A DNA stretch of 64,000 nt from Streptomyces chrestomyceticus JCM 4735 (GTDB lineage: Bacteria; Actinomycetota; Actinomycetes; Streptomycetales; Streptomycetaceae): assembly GCF_003865135.1 (NCBI RefSeq), contig NZ_BHZC01000001.1, positions 4,588,001-4,652,000 of the forward strand, given 5' to 3'. Under the pieces are notes generated by a model. It saw only the letters and a program-made list of their open reading frames with translations, was not told the origin of the DNA and searched no databases. Position numbers and translations under genes: made by a program. Below are positions 45,583-55,049 of the stretch, piece by piece; position 1 is the stretch's first letter; each line of letters opens with the position of its first letter.

Positions 45583-46631
45583 GGCCGGGCCGGTGACAGC
45601 GCCGAGGCGATCGGGCCGGAGCCGACCCGCCCGTAACCGTGCGGCCCGGGGCCCTTCAGGCGGCGGATCAGTGGGGCCGTCTCCATGTTCCGTACGGCGG
45701 GCAGCGCCCCGATCCGGGTGGTCAGGTACGTGTACAGGGCGCGCACGTCCGGGCACAGGACCGACGCGAAGAGGTTGTGCGGCCCGGTGGTGGCGCAGGC
45801 GAAGGCCACCTCGGGGTGCTGGGCCAGTGCCGCGCCGGTGGCGGCGAGTTCGCTGGGGGCGACGGAGAGCCAGAGGGAGACCATGACGCCGAGCCCGAAG
45901 TGCCGGGCGTCGTAGTCCACGTCGTAGTAGAGGACGCCCTCGGCGCGCAGTTCGGACAGGCGGCGGCGGACGGTGGTCTGGGACCAGCCGGTGGCCGCGG
46001 CGAGATCGCCGAGGGCGGCCCGCCCGTCCTCGGCGAGGACGCCCAGGAGGCGCCGGTCGGCGTCGGTGAGCGTGACCGGTGCCGTCTGCCCGGGCGGGTC
46101 GGCGGCCCGCGCGTCGGCCGCCGCGGACGCCGGGTGGCGAAGCTGTGCGGCCTGCTCCTCGGTCAGTGCGCCGGACTTGTTGACCAGCCCGAGCGGGCCG
46201 CCGAAGAACTCGTGCACCATGCAGTGCGCGGTGACACCAACCACGCTGGGGGTCCGCGGCAGCTTCTGCAGGAGGAGCGCGTCGCTGTCCCGGCTGCTCG
46301 CGGAGCGGCACACGACGCCGATCTCGGTGCCGCCGGACATCAGGCTCACCCAGGACGTGTCGGGCCGCCGGGCGAGCGCCTCGGCGACGGCGACGGCCGC
46401 GTCGGGCGTGCACTGGACCCGTACGATCCACTCGGTCTCGCCGAGGGCGACCGGGTCGGTGAGCCCCATGACCCTGATCATGCCCGCGCCGCGCAGCCGC
46501 CCGTAGCGGCGGGCGACGGTCTGGTCGGAGACGCCGAGCACCTCGGCGATCCGGCTGAAGGGGGCCCGGCCGTCGAGCTGGAGGGCGTGGACCAGACTCC
46601 GGTCCAGTGCGTCGAAGCCGTCGGTTTTCAC
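45576..46631 (-). CDS. Lrp/AsnC-type regulator with two HTH-AsnC units
   Basis: 351 residues made of two AsnC halves: HTH1 ALDRSLVHALQLDGRAPFSRIAEVLGVSDQTVARR (about 8-45) plus an effector-like region, then HTH2 LTDADRRLLGVLAEDGRAALGDLAAATGWSQTTVRRRLSEL (about 190-232) plus a second RAM-like part (VMVSLWLSVAPSELAATGAAL). Such tandem proteins occur in actinomycetes. It is divergent from an MFS exporter gene (start 46756), which it probably controls. The C-terminus runs into an 18-bp repeat tract. Confidence 0.88.
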   Translation of the reverse strand: MKTDGFDALDRSLVHALQLDGRAPFSRIAEVLGVSDQTVARRYGRLRGAGMIRVMGLTDPVALGETEWIVRVQCTPDAAVAVAEALARRPDTSWVSLMSGGTEIGVVCRSASSRDSDALLLQKLPRTPSVVGVTAHCMVHEFFGGPLGLVNKSGALTEEQAAQLRHPASAAADARAADPPGQTAPVTLTDADRRLLGVLAEDGRAALGDLAAATGWSQTTVRRRLSELRAEGVLYYDVDYDARHFGLGVMVSLWLSVAPSELAATGAALAQHPEVAFACATTGPHNLFASVLCPDVRALYTYLTTRIGALPAVRNMETAPLIRRLKGPGPHGYGRVGSGPIASALSPARPR

Positions 46632-46755
46632 CAGGAAAGGCTAACCCGTGTCGAATCACGCCGCACGGGACCGCGTGGTTGGGAGGAGCGGCATCCGGAC
46701 CGGACTCTGGACGGACCACACCACTCGGAACACCGATCCATCTCAGAGGTTCTTG

Positions 46756-48294
46756 ATGCACAACGGGCGGAGCAAATGGTGGCCCCTGGTCGCCATCACC
46801 CTGGGCAACTTCATGTTGCTCGTCGACGTCACGATCGTGAACACCGCGCTGCCGCGGATCGCGGACGGTCTGGACGCCTCCTTCACCTCGCTGCAGTGGG
46901 TGATGGACATCTACGCGCTGGCGCTGGCCGCGCTGCTGATGGTGGCCGGTTCGGCGGCCGACCTGTTCGGACGCCGCAAGCTGTACCTGGCGGGTCTCGG
47001 TCTCTTCGCGCTGGCCTCGCTCGCCTGCGGGCTGGCGCCCGACGAGGGCGTGCTGATCGCTGCGCGCGCGGTGCAGGGCGTCGGCGCGGCGGCCATGTTC
47101 GCCACCAACACGCCGCTGCTGATGGCCGCGTACCAGGGCCGTGACCGCGGGGTGGCCTTCGGCATCTGGGGCGGTACGAGCGGCGCCGCGGCGGCGGTCG
47201 GCCCGGTGCTGGGCGGGGTGCTGACCCAGTACATCGACTGGCGGGCGATCTTCCTGGTCAACCTGCCGCTGACGGCGGTGGCGGTCTGGATCACCCTGCG
47301 GTCGGTCCAGGAGTCGCACGGCGACCGTACGGCGCGCATCGACTGGCCGGGCGCCGGCGCGTTCACGCTGTGCGCGGGCGCACTGACGTACGGGCTGATG
47401 CGCGGCGGCGAGGAGGGCTGGACGGAGTCCGGCACCCTGCTGGCGCTGGCGGTGGCCCTGCTGTCGCTGGTCGCCTTCGTCGCCGTGGAACGGCGCGCGC
47501 GGCAGCCGCTGCTGGACCTGAAGCTGATGCGCCGCCCGGCCTTCGCCGTACTGATGGCGGCCGCGCTGCTGCTCCAGGCCGCGGCGTTCCCGTACCTGAC
47601 GTACGTGGGCCTGTGGGTGCAGAACATCCTGGGCCTGAGCCCGGTGATGGGCGGTGTCGCGGTCCTGCCGATGGCGGTGGCGTCGATGGCCGTGGGCATG
47701 TTCGGCGGCCGGTACCTGCACCGGCTGGCGCCTCGGCTGCCGATCGGCATCGGTCTCCTGCTGATCGGCGCGGGCCCGCTGCTGCACGTCCTGCTGCTGA
47801 ACGACAACTCCGGCTGGGCGGTCCTCGTCCCGGGCCTGCTGATCAGCGGCCTCGGTATCGGCATGTCGATGCCGGTGCTGGTCTCGGCCGCACTCGGCAC
47901 GGCGCCGCCCCAGCGGGCCGGCATGGCCAGCGGCGCGGTGAACACCTTCCGCCAGCTCGGCTACGCGCTCGGCATCGCGATCCTCGGCACGGTCTTCACG
48001 CAGGGCCTGCAGTCCGCGGGCGCGCACGCCGATCCCGGTACCGCGTACGTGCACGGCCTGACCCGGGTGTCCCTGGTCGCGGGCGTGGTGGCGGTGGCCG
48101 CGGGGCTGCTGGTCCTGGCCGTCGTACGCCGTCCGGAGGCGGAGCGGACGGGTCCGGCTGCCGGGGGTGCGGCGGCGAAGCCGGGTACGGCGGGGGCCGG
48201 TTCGGGCGCTGATGCCCCCGACACGACCGGCGTTCCGGTGTCCGCGGGCCGGGGCCGGGGCGGTGACGTGCCCGTCGGCGCCGACCAAGGGTGA
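46756..48294 (+). CDS. MFS drug:H+ antiporter, DHA2 (EmrB/QacA) family
   Basis: 512 residues from the ATG at 46756, with an AGAGG upstream. About 14 transmembrane helices; motif A region AGSAADLFGRRKLYLAGLGLF, motif D1 LLVDVTIVNTALPRI, and motif C-like GGTSGAAAAVGPVLGGVL. It is an exporter of toxic or antibiotic-like compounds by proton exchange. It is divergent from the AsnC-type regulator. The last 40 residues are Gly/Ala-rich. A terminator follows. Confidence 0.92.
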   Translation: MHNGRSKWWPLVAITLGNFMLLVDVTIVNTALPRIADGLDASFTSLQWVMDIYALALAALLMVAGSAADLFGRRKLYLAGLGLFALASLACGLAPDEGVLIAARAVQGVGAAAMFATNTPLLMAAYQGRDRGVAFGIWGGTSGAAAAVGPVLGGVLTQYIDWRAIFLVNLPLTAVAVWITLRSVQESHGDRTARIDWPGAGAFTLCAGALTYGLMRGGEEGWTESGTLLALAVALLSLVAFVAVERRARQPLLDLKLMRRPAFAVLMAAALLLQAAAFPYLTYVGLWVQNILGLSPVMGGVAVLPMAVASMAVGMFGGRYLHRLAPRLPIGIGLLLIGAGPLLHVLLLNDNSGWAVLVPGLLISGLGIGMSMPVLVSAALGTAPPQRAGMASGAVNTFRQLGYALGIAILGTVFTQGLQSAGAHADPGTAYVHGLTRVSLVAGVVAVAAGLLVLAVVRRPEAERTGPAAGGAAAKPGTAGAGSGADAPDTTGVPVSAGRGRGGDVPVGADQG

Positions 48295-48386
48295 GGCCGT
48301 AGGCGTACGGGTGCGGCCTGGAGCGCCGCACGTGTGAGGCTGCGGCCGTAGGCGTACGAAGCGGCCGTACGACGGCATCCCTGCTC

Positions 48387-48419
48387 CCGGGGGCCGGCCC
48401 ATGGCGGGTCGGCCCCCGG
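48387..48419 (+). terminator. Hairpin after the DHA2 exporter gene
   Basis: CCGGGGGCCG (48387-48396) pairs with CGGCCCCCGG (48410-48419) around a 13-nt loop. Confidence 0.65.
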
Positions 48420-48532
48420 AACCGTACGGCGCCGTAGCCGGTTCCGGGTGGCCGCCCTGGGCCCTGCACCGATCCTCGTCCCGCTCGCACACCCAAGTCA
48501 ATCCTCGGGTTTCCTTCCACATGCCCCAGCGA

Positions 48533-48538
48533 TACCTT
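48533..48538 (+). promoter_or_regulatory. -10 element for a probably leaderless lysR-type gene
   Basis: TACCTT ends six bases before the GTG at 48545; no Shine-Dalgarno is present. This supports the GTG over the in-frame ATG at 48521, which would lie upstream of the -10. Confidence 0.45.
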
Positions 48539-48544
48539 GGGTTG

Positions 48545-49651
48545 GTGACTCTCGACGACCTCCGTGCCTTCGTCGCCGTCTGCGAGGCGCACAGCCTCAG
48601 CGCCGTCGCCCGCGACCTGGGCTGTACGCAGTCGGCGGTCAGCCAGCGCGTCAAACGCCTCGAACGCGAGGCGGGCATCGCCCTGTTGGAGCGGCGGCCG
48701 CGCGGCGTGGCCCCCACCCAGGCGGGCCGCATCCTGTGCCGCGCCGCCACCGGCTCGCTCGCCGAACTGGACCTGGCCCTGCGCCGCCTGGCCGACCTGC
48801 GTCGAGGCGACGGCGGCACGCTGCGGATCACCACGGGAGCCACGACCGTACGGCACTTCATGTCGGCGGCGGTGGTCGCCTTCCGGGCCCGCCACCCGCA
48901 CGTCGACCTGGAGTTCCAGACCGAGAACTCCGGCCGCCGCTGCTTCGAGGCGGTGGCCGACGGCACCGCCGAACTGGCCTGGATCACCATCGGCCCGCCC
49001 GTACGCGGTATCGAGCAGCACCCGGTGCTGGAGCTGCCGTGGGTCCTCGCCGTACGGTCCGACGACCCGCTCGCCGGGCGCGACCACATCGAGCCGGCCG
49101 AGCTGGCGGGCGGCCTGTCCGGCATCCGGCACATCCGGCTGCCGGAGAACTCCGTCTCGCGGATGCGGCTCGACGGCCACCTGGGCCGGGGGCGGCCGGA
49201 GACCGGGGAGGGCCCCGCCGCCGCACCCGCCAGTTCCACCAGTGTGGCCGACTGGGACACCGCGATCCTGCTGGCGGAACTGGGCGTCGGACACGCGGTG
49301 GTGCCGGACCTGCCGGGCTGGCGGGGCGCCGGGCACCCGTCGCTCCGGCTGATCCCGATCCCGGGGCTGCCCCCGTTGGCGGCCGGCTGGGCGGTACGGC
49401 AGTGGGCGGCGCTGAGCCCGGTGGCGGTGGAGTTCGCCGAAACGGTGAACGGTTCGCTCGGCGTGGGCGGGGCGGGCGGGGGCGGCACGGCCGCCGGTCC
49501 GGGTGCGGCGTCAGGCACGGCCGCCGGGGCGGACGCAAGAGCCCGCGCACGACGGCTCTCGGGTGTCGAAGCAGACGTGCCCGCGTGCGCCCCTACGTGC
49601 GCCGGCGCATCCGAGGAGCGCGACAGGGGGCCGGTACGGGCGCGGGTTTGA
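48545..49651 (+). CDS. LysR-family transcriptional regulator
   Basis: 368 residues. The N-terminal winged HTH (TLDDLRAFVAVCEAHSLSAVARDLGCTQSAVSQRVKRLEREAGIALLERRPRG, about 1-58) is typical, followed by a LysR substrate-binding domain (TLRITTGATTVRHFMSAAVVAFRARHPHVDLEFQ; ELGVGHAVVPDLPGW). The last 60 residues are a Gly/Ala tail with no family counterpart. It lies between an exporter gene (same strand, terminator between) and a convergent MerR gene; its target is not apparent. Confidence 0.88.
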   Translation: MTLDDLRAFVAVCEAHSLSAVARDLGCTQSAVSQRVKRLEREAGIALLERRPRGVAPTQAGRILCRAATGSLAELDLALRRLADLRRGDGGTLRITTGATTVRHFMSAAVVAFRARHPHVDLEFQTENSGRRCFEAVADGTAELAWITIGPPVRGIEQHPVLELPWVLAVRSDDPLAGRDHIEPAELAGGLSGIRHIRLPENSVSRMRLDGHLGRGRPETGEGPAAAPASSTSVADWDTAILLAELGVGHAVVPDLPGWRGAGHPSLRLIPIPGLPPLAAGWAVRQWAALSPVAVEFAETVNGSLGVGGAGGGGTAAGPGAASGTAAGADARARARRLSGVEADVPACAPTCAGASEERDRGPVRARV

Positions 49652-49703
49652 GCGACCCGTACGACCGGAACGACGTACCGTCCCCCCGCCCGCCCCCGCT
49701 GGC

Positions 49704-50531
49704 TCACCCCTCCGCAGTGATCGGCTCCTGCAACTCGGTCACCCAGCCCTCCCGGTCCTCCGGACACTCCAGCGTCAGTTCCCTCGGATACCCGGCGGAC
49801 CGGTACGGGCTGTCGTCGAGCCAGCGGGCCAGCACCTGGGCCGTGGGCAGTACCCGCTCCATGGGCCCGCGGTGCACCACCGTGGCGGCCTGCGCGAGCG
49901 GCGGCAGGTCCACGATCGCGAAGTCGTGGGACGGCTGCGGAACGGCCGCGACCACGACCGCCGCGTGCACCGTGATGCGGTCCCCGCCGCCGGGCGCGTC
50001 CGCGTAGTGCGCGATGCCCGGGCCCGCCGGCTCGACGCCCGCGATGGCCAGCCGCCGGAACAGCTCGTCGTACAGCGGCCCGACGACCGGGCCGATGTCC
50101 TCGGGCCCGAAGCTCGCGGCGGTGCCCGTCAGTTGGGCGACCCGTACCGCTTCGACCCGTTTGACCACCACCTCGTCGGCGGCCATCCGCCCTTCGCCCT
50201 CGATCGTCCGCAGCCGCGCCTCGACCCGGGCCAGCCGGGCGCCGGCCGCCGTGACCGCCGCCGTCAGCTCGGCGCGGCGCAGCCGCAGCATGCCGCGCAG
50301 TTCGGCCGCGCTGACCTGTTCGTCCAGGATGGCCGTCACCTGCTGGAGGCTGAAGCCGAGGTCCTTGAGGGCGATGATGCGGTTGAGGCGGGCGAGCTGC
50401 CCGGCCTCGTAGTAGCGGTAGCCGGTGGCCGGGTCCGTACGGGCCGGGCGCAGCAGCCCGATGGCGTCGTAGTGGCGCAGCATCCGGGCCGACACACGGC
50501 CGTGGCCCGCGAACTCTCCGATGGTGAACAT
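49704..50531 (-). CDS. MerR-family regulator with GyrI-like effector-binding domain
   Basis: 275 residues. The MerR HTH (MFTIGEFAGHGRVSARMLRHYDAIGLLRPARTDPATGYRYYEAGQLARLNRI) and coiled-coil dimer helix (AAELRGMLRLRRAELTAAVTAAGARLARVEARLRTIE) precede a GyrI/AraC-E-bind-like domain (EVVVKRVEAVRVAQLTGTA ... ITVHAAVVVAAV ... ATVVHRGPMERV), as in BltR-type multidrug sensors. Upstream on the minus strand, TTGACC and TGCACT are 19 bp apart, the long spacing typical of MerR-controlled promoters, so autoregulation is plausible. Confidence 0.9.
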   Translation of the reverse strand: MFTIGEFAGHGRVSARMLRHYDAIGLLRPARTDPATGYRYYEAGQLARLNRIIALKDLGFSLQQVTAILDEQVSAAELRGMLRLRRAELTAAVTAAGARLARVEARLRTIEGEGRMAADEVVVKRVEAVRVAQLTGTAASFGPEDIGPVVGPLYDELFRRLAIAGVEPAGPGIAHYADAPGGGDRITVHAAVVVAAVPQPSHDFAIVDLPPLAQAATVVHRGPMERVLPTAQVLARWLDDSPYRSAGYPRELTLECPEDREGWVTELQEPITAEG

Positions 50532-50560
50532 GAGACTCCCAGTGCAGGGCTTGCCACGGT

Positions 50561-50725
50561 GTGAAGGTCAAGGGGCGGTGGAGGTCGGAGGGCGGACGAG
50601 GTCGGAGGGCGGGTGAAGGTCGGAGGCGGGTGTGAAGGGCGAAGAGCGGGCCGACGGTCGTCGGGCGGCGGTCGAGGCGGTCCTCGTGGGTTCCGGGCGG
50701 TGGTCGAAACGATCCTCGTGGACGG
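50561..50725. repeat. Tandem repeats upstream of merR: four 17-bp units and two 32-bp units
   Basis: 17-bp units begin at 50561, 50578, 50595 and 50612 (GAGGTCGGAGGGCG-like). A 32-bp duplication covers 50662-50693 and 50694-50725 (both CGGGCGG ... CCTCGTGG). They lie in the 443-bp gap 50532-50974 between divergent genes, which also has a perfect 14-bp palindrome TCGGCATATGCCGA at 50747-50760. No gene is supported in the gap. Confidence 0.75.
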
Positions 50726-50974
50726 CGGGCGGCGGCGTGCCGTGATTCGGCATATGCCGAGGCGTACGCACGGGCCCGCGCCGGGGCGCACGGCGTTTCC
50801 GTGCACCGGGGCATGCGCCGGAGCACCAGCATTCCGTCAAGGGGCGTCCACGGGCCGTCAATGATGCGTCAGTACGCCGCCGTGCGCATGCCGGTACGGG
50901 CATAGCGTCGAGGAGGAGCCCCGGCACTTCCCTTCCCTCCGGTCCGGGGCCATTGCCGCGCGAGGAGCGACACC

Positions 50975-51292
50975 GTGCCCCAGCAACACCTGTACGCGGA
51001 AGACCCCGAGCCCGCCGAACGCATCCCGGCCGGACTGCTGTTCGTCCCCGTCCGGCCGGGCCCCGCGGGCTGTACGGCCCGCCTGTTCCGCACTCCGCTC
51101 GGCGGCCGTACCGCCGTCGGTTTCACCTCCGTGCAGCGGCTCGCCGCCGCGCTCGGCAGCGACCAGCCGTGGATCCGGCTCGCCGAACCCGCGCTGCGCG
51201 CCCTCGCCGAACCGCTCGGCGCGGCCGTCCTGACCGTGGACCCCCGCCTCGCCCCCGGTACTCCCCGTACCCCGCTGCTGCGGGCCGTCTGA
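50975..51292 (+). CDS. SAV_915 family small protein (SseB-like)
   Basis: 105 residues from the GTG at 50975 with GAGGAGCG upstream. PAGLLFVPVRPGPAGCTARLFRTPLGGRTAVGFTSVQRLAAALGSDQPWIRLAEPALRALAEPLG matches the Streptomyces SAV_915 family, distantly SseB-like. No function is known. It is 19 bp upstream of lysA and probably co-transcribed. Confidence 0.82.
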   Translation: MPQQHLYAEDPEPAERIPAGLLFVPVRPGPAGCTARLFRTPLGGRTAVGFTSVQRLAAALGSDQPWIRLAEPALRALAEPLGAAVLTVDPRLAPGTPRTPLLRAV

Positions 51293-51311
51293 GAAGGGGC
51301 GTACGACCACC

Positions 51312-52751
51312 ATGACCGTGACGACGACCCCGGCATCGCAGCCCCCCGCAGGACAGCGGACCGACCTCCCTCGCCCGCACCCCGCCGACCCCACCGATCC
51401 CCCGGCTCTCACCCGGCCCACCAGCACCGTCGAATCCACTGCCCCCACCGACCCCGCCGACCTCGGCGTATGGCCCGCCTCCACGGCCGAACTCCCCGAC
51501 GCCGACCTCACCGTCGGCGGCGTCCCCCTCACCGAACTCGCCGCGCGCTTCGGCACCCCCACCTACGTCCTGGACGAGGCCGAGGTACGCGCCCGCTGCC
51601 GCGCCTACCTGCGCGCCTTCCCCGACGCCGACGTCCTGTACGCGGCCAAGGCGTTCCTGTGCCGCGCCATGGCCCACTGGGTACGGGAGGAGGGCCTGGG
51701 CCTGGACGTCTGCTCCGCGGGCGAACTGGAACTCGCCGTCACCACCGGCTTCCCGCCCGACCGCATCCTGCTGCACGGCAACGCCAAGAGCCCCGAGGAC
51801 CTGCGCACCGCGCTGCGCCTCGGCGTCGGCCGGATCGTCATCGACAGCACCTCCGAGATCGCCCGGCTCGCCGCCGCGGTGCCCGCCGGCACCCGCCAGC
51901 AGGTCCTCGTACGGGTGGTTCCGGGCATCGCCGCCGGCGGCCACGCCAAGATCCGTACGGGTACCGACGACCAGAAGTTCGGCCTGTCCCTGGCCGACGG
52001 TTCGGCGCAGCACGCCATCACCCGCATCCTGGGCCAGCCGCGGCTCCGGCTCGTCGGACTGCACTGCCACCTGGGCTCGCAGATCACCACCGTGAAGCCG
52101 TACCTGTCGGCCGTACGGCGGCTGGTCGGACTGCTGGCCCGTATCCACGAGCAGCACGGCGTCACGCTGCCCCAACTGGACATCGGGGGCGGCCACGGCG
52201 TCGCCTACCGGCCCGGCGAGGACAGCATGGACATCGCGGCGCTCGGCGCCAAGGTGCGGGCGGAGCTGGCCGGCGGCTGCGCGGCGGCCGGGCTGCCGGT
52301 GCCCCGGCTGACCGTCGAGCCGGGCCGCGCCATCGCGGGGCCGTCGGGCGTCGCCCTCTACCGGGTGCTGTCCGTCAAGCGGACCGGTGAGCACACCTTC
52401 GTCGCGGTCGACGGCGGGATGAGCGACAACCCGCGGCCCGCGCTGTACGGGGTGCGGTACGCGCCCCGGCTGGTCGGGCGGCGGTCGTCCGCGGCGCCGA
52501 CGCCGGTGAGCGTGGTGGGACGGCACTGCGAGGCGGGCGACGTCCTCGCCGCCGGGGTGCCGCTGCCCGGGGACGTGCGCCCGGGGGACCTGATCGCCGT
52601 GCCGGTGGCGGGCGCGTACCACCTGTCCATGGCCTCGGGTTACAACCTCGTCGGCCGCCCGCCGGTGGTCGCCGTCGCGAACGGGCACGCGCGGGTCCTC
52701 GTAAGGCGCGAGTCCCTGGCGGACATCCAGGGGCGCGACATCGGGCTGTGA
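51312..52751 (+). CDS. lysA: Diaminopimelate decarboxylase
   Basis: 479 residues. A fold type III PLP enzyme: the PLP Lys in VLYAAKAFLCRAM, HGNAKSPEDLRTAL, LHCHLGSQI, the Gly-rich phosphate loop LDIGGGHGVAY, VEPGRAIAG, and the active-site Cys in GRHCEAGDVLAAG. It converts meso-diaminopimelate to lysine. An N-terminal Pro/Thr-rich extension of about 55 residues is unusual; a later start is possible but no better ribosome site was seen. Streptomycetes often have more than one lysA-like gene, so a related amino-acid decarboxylase is a lesser alternative. Confidence 0.88.
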   Translation: MTVTTTPASQPPAGQRTDLPRPHPADPTDPPALTRPTSTVESTAPTDPADLGVWPASTAELPDADLTVGGVPLTELAARFGTPTYVLDEAEVRARCRAYLRAFPDADVLYAAKAFLCRAMAHWVREEGLGLDVCSAGELELAVTTGFPPDRILLHGNAKSPEDLRTALRLGVGRIVIDSTSEIARLAAAVPAGTRQQVLVRVVPGIAAGGHAKIRTGTDDQKFGLSLADGSAQHAITRILGQPRLRLVGLHCHLGSQITTVKPYLSAVRRLVGLLARIHEQHGVTLPQLDIGGGHGVAYRPGEDSMDIAALGAKVRAELAGGCAAAGLPVPRLTVEPGRAIAGPSGVALYRVLSVKRTGEHTFVAVDGGMSDNPRPALYGVRYAPRLVGRRSSAAPTPVSVVGRHCEAGDVLAAGVPLPGDVRPGDLIAVPVAGAYHLSMASGYNLVGRPPVVAVANGHARVLVRRESLADIQGRDIGL

Positions 52752-52775
52752 CGGCAGGCGGGTGAGCAGGCGCGG

Positions 52776-52803
52776 TATGCACGGAGCGGCAACTCCGTGC
52801 ATA
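52776..52803. terminator. 11-bp perfect inverted repeat after lysA
   Basis: TATGCACGGAG (52776-52786) pairs with CTCCGTGCATA (52793-52803) around a 6-nt loop, 25 bp past the lysA stop. There is no U-tract; it could also be an operator of the downstream GntR gene. Confidence 0.5.
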
Positions 52804-52809
52804 CTGCAC

Positions 52810-52827
52810 TCATCAGTTGTAGGATGA
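52810..52827. promoter_or_regulatory. Candidate GntR/FadR-type operator
   Basis: TCATC (52810-52814) and GATGA (52823-52827) form a short dyad around TAGGAT (52820-52825), a possible -10, about 60 bp upstream of the GntR gene. Confidence 0.35.
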
Positions 52828-52888
52828 CCGGGCAAATGATGCCGGTTGTCGAGTACCGGGCCGGCCAGCTCGAACCGAGGAGACGCGC

Positions 52889-53599
52889 ATGGCGTTGCAG
52901 GCAGCGGGACGACAGTCCCTCGTGGACACCGTCGTCGACGCCCTGCGCGCCCAGTTGACCGCCGGCACCTGGCCGGTCGGCGAGCGCATCCCCACCGAGC
53001 ACGCCTTGGCCGAACAGCTCCAGGTGGGCCGCAACACCGTCCGCGAGGCCGTACGGGTCCTCGTGCACGCGGGCATGCTGCGCTCGCGGCAGGGTGAGGG
53101 CACCTTCGTGGTCTCCTGCACCGACCCCGGCGCCATCATGCGCGGCGTGCAGCGGGCCGGGGTCCGGGACGTGCTGGAGCTGCGTATCGCCCTGGAGGCG
53201 GAGGCCGCCCGGCTGGCGGCGCAGCGGCACCGGCCGGACGACCTGGACCGGATGCGCGCCGCGCTGGACGCCCAGGCCGCACTGGAGGCCGAGGGCGGGC
53301 AGCCGTTCGGCGGCGACCTGGAGCTGTACGCCGATCACGACATCGCCTTCCACCGGGCCGTCGTGGAGGCCGCGCACAACACCGCGCTCACCGCCACGTA
53401 CGCCTGGTTCAGCAGCTCCGTACGCGAGGCGCTGGTCTCCTCGCTCGGCGACGAACTGATGCCGCGGATCGTGCACGGTGACCACCGTGCCGTCCTGGAC
53501 GCGATCGCCTCCGGCGACCCGGAGGCCGCCGAGAAGGCCGCCCGCGCGCTGCTGGAGCCCCCGAAACGGGCGGTGGAGAAACTGCTCGCGGAGCGGTGA
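52889..53599 (+). CDS. GntR-family (FadR/FCD) transcriptional regulator
   Basis: 236 residues from the ATG at 52889, with GAGGAG upstream. The winged HTH (LVDTVVDALRAQLTAGTWPVGERIPTEHALAEQLQVGRNTVREAVRVLVHAGMLRSRQGEGTFV, about 11-75) is followed by an all-helical FCD domain with likely metal ligands in YADHDIAFHRAVVEAAHN and HGDHRAVLDAI. It is 150 bp upstream of a CynX-like MFS gene on the same strand, its probable target. Confidence 0.92.
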   Translation: MALQAAGRQSLVDTVVDALRAQLTAGTWPVGERIPTEHALAEQLQVGRNTVREAVRVLVHAGMLRSRQGEGTFVVSCTDPGAIMRGVQRAGVRDVLELRIALEAEAARLAAQRHRPDDLDRMRAALDAQAALEAEGGQPFGGDLELYADHDIAFHRAVVEAAHNTALTATYAWFSSSVREALVSSLGDELMPRIVHGDHRAVLDAIASGDPEAAEKAARALLEPPKRAVEKLLAER

Positions 53600-53748
53600 G
53601 CGGGCCGGTTCGCCCGTGATTGCGGGACCGCAGCCCCCGCCGCCGTACGGGGCGCCACCCTCCGCCCGTACGACCGGACCACCGCCGAAACGTTTCCCCC
53701 TCCCCTTCCCCCCCCCACATCCCCTCACCCAAGGAGCGTCACCCACCC

Positions 53749-55029
53749 ATGTCAGTGACCCGGCCCGAAGCACCACTGATCGACGCCGAGGAGGACCTGG
53801 CCCCGGCACCGCCGGTAGCCGCGGCCCGCCGCCGGCTGCGCGCGCACCCGGTCCTGGTCCTGCTCGGCATCGTGCTCGCCTCACTGAACATGCGCGCCGC
53901 CCTGGCCGGCGTCTCGCCGCTGGTGAGCGAGATCGGCGACCACTTCCACCTGGCCGCGACCGCGAGCAGCCTCGTGACGACCATCCCGCTGGTCTTCATG
54001 GGCCTCGGCTCGATCGCCGCGCCGCGGCTGGCCCGCCGCTGGGGCACCGAGACGGTGCTGTGCGGCGCGCTGGTGCTGCTGTGCGGCGGCATCCTGCTGC
54101 GTATCGCCCCGCCGGTCGTCGCGCTGTTCGTGGGCTGCGCGGTGGTCGGTACGTCCATCGCGCTGCTGAACGTCCTGATGCCCGGCCTGATCAAGCGGGA
54201 CTTCCCGGAGCAGGCCGCGGGCATGACCGCCCTGTACTCCACGGCGATGATCCTGGGCGCCACCGTCTCGGCCGCCTCCGCCGTGCCGCTGGAGAACGCG
54301 CTGGGCGGCTGGCAGGGTTCGCTGGCCTCGTGGGCGCTGCTGGCCGCGGTCGCCGCCCTCGTCTGGATCCCGCAGGCGGTGCTGGCCCGGCGCGGCACCC
54401 GGCACGGCCAGGCCGCCGCGACACCGACGCACACCACCGAGGACGGCCCCAATCTGAGCCGTTCCCCGCTGGCCTGGCAGGTCACGCTCTTCATGGGGTC
54501 GCAGTCGCTGATCGCGTACGTGATGATCGCCTGGATGCCGACGATCTTCACCGATCACGGCATGAGCAAGGCCACGGCCGGACTGGTCTTCGCCTTCAGC
54601 ACCCTGGTGCAGATGGCCGGCTCCTTCGTGGTGCCGATGCTCGCCGGGCGGATGCGGCGCCAGCGCCTGCTGGCCGTCGCCGTCACCGCCCTGATGGCCT
54701 GCGGCATCGTCGGCCTCCTGGTGGCCCCGGTGGCGGGCGCCTGGGTCTGGGCCGTACTCCTGGGCATCGGGCAGGGCGGCGCGCTCGGCCTGGCCCTGAC
54801 GATGATGGTGCTGCGCTCCGGAGACGCCCACACCGCCGCCCGCCTCTCGGGCATGGCCCAGACCTGGGGCTACCTCCTCGCCGCCGCCGGCCCGCTCGTA
54901 CTCGGCGCGGTCCACCAGGCCACGCACGGCTGGACGGTACCGATCGTGCTGCTGCTGCTCGTCTGCGTGGGCCTGGTGCTGCTGGGCTTGGGCGCGGGGC
55001 GGGACCGGCGGATCGGGGCGGGGGCTTAA
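53749..55029 (+). CDS. CynX/NimT-family MFS transporter
   Basis: 426 residues from the ATG at 53749, with AAGGAG somewhat far upstream (12 bases). About 12 helices; LASLNMRAALAGVSPLVSEIGDHFHLAATASSLVTTIPLVFMGLGSIAAPRLARRWGTETVL is characteristic of the CynX/NimT (cyanate, 2-nitroimidazole) family, as is LLNVLMPGLIKRDFP. The substrate is unknown. Regulation by the upstream GntR protein is inferred from position. A strong terminator follows. Confidence 0.9.
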   Translation: MSVTRPEAPLIDAEEDLAPAPPVAAARRRLRAHPVLVLLGIVLASLNMRAALAGVSPLVSEIGDHFHLAATASSLVTTIPLVFMGLGSIAAPRLARRWGTETVLCGALVLLCGGILLRIAPPVVALFVGCAVVGTSIALLNVLMPGLIKRDFPEQAAGMTALYSTAMILGATVSAASAVPLENALGGWQGSLASWALLAAVAALVWIPQAVLARRGTRHGQAAATPTHTTEDGPNLSRSPLAWQVTLFMGSQSLIAYVMIAWMPTIFTDHGMSKATAGLVFAFSTLVQMAGSFVVPMLAGRMRRQRLLAVAVTALMACGIVGLLVAPVAGAWVWAVLLGIGQGGALGLALTMMVLRSGDAHTAARLSGMAQTWGYLLAAAGPLVLGAVHQATHGWTVPIVLLLLVCVGLVLLGLGAGRDRRIGAGA

Positions 55030-55049
55030 CGGGCCTCGTACCTCTGCGC

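Noticed and set aside
45484..50832. A minus-strand open frame of 1782 codons
   Set aside because: It runs antisense or out of frame through AsnC, MFS, LysR and MerR genes, with Arg/Pro/Ala-rich sequence typical of shadow frames in high-GC DNA and no domain match.
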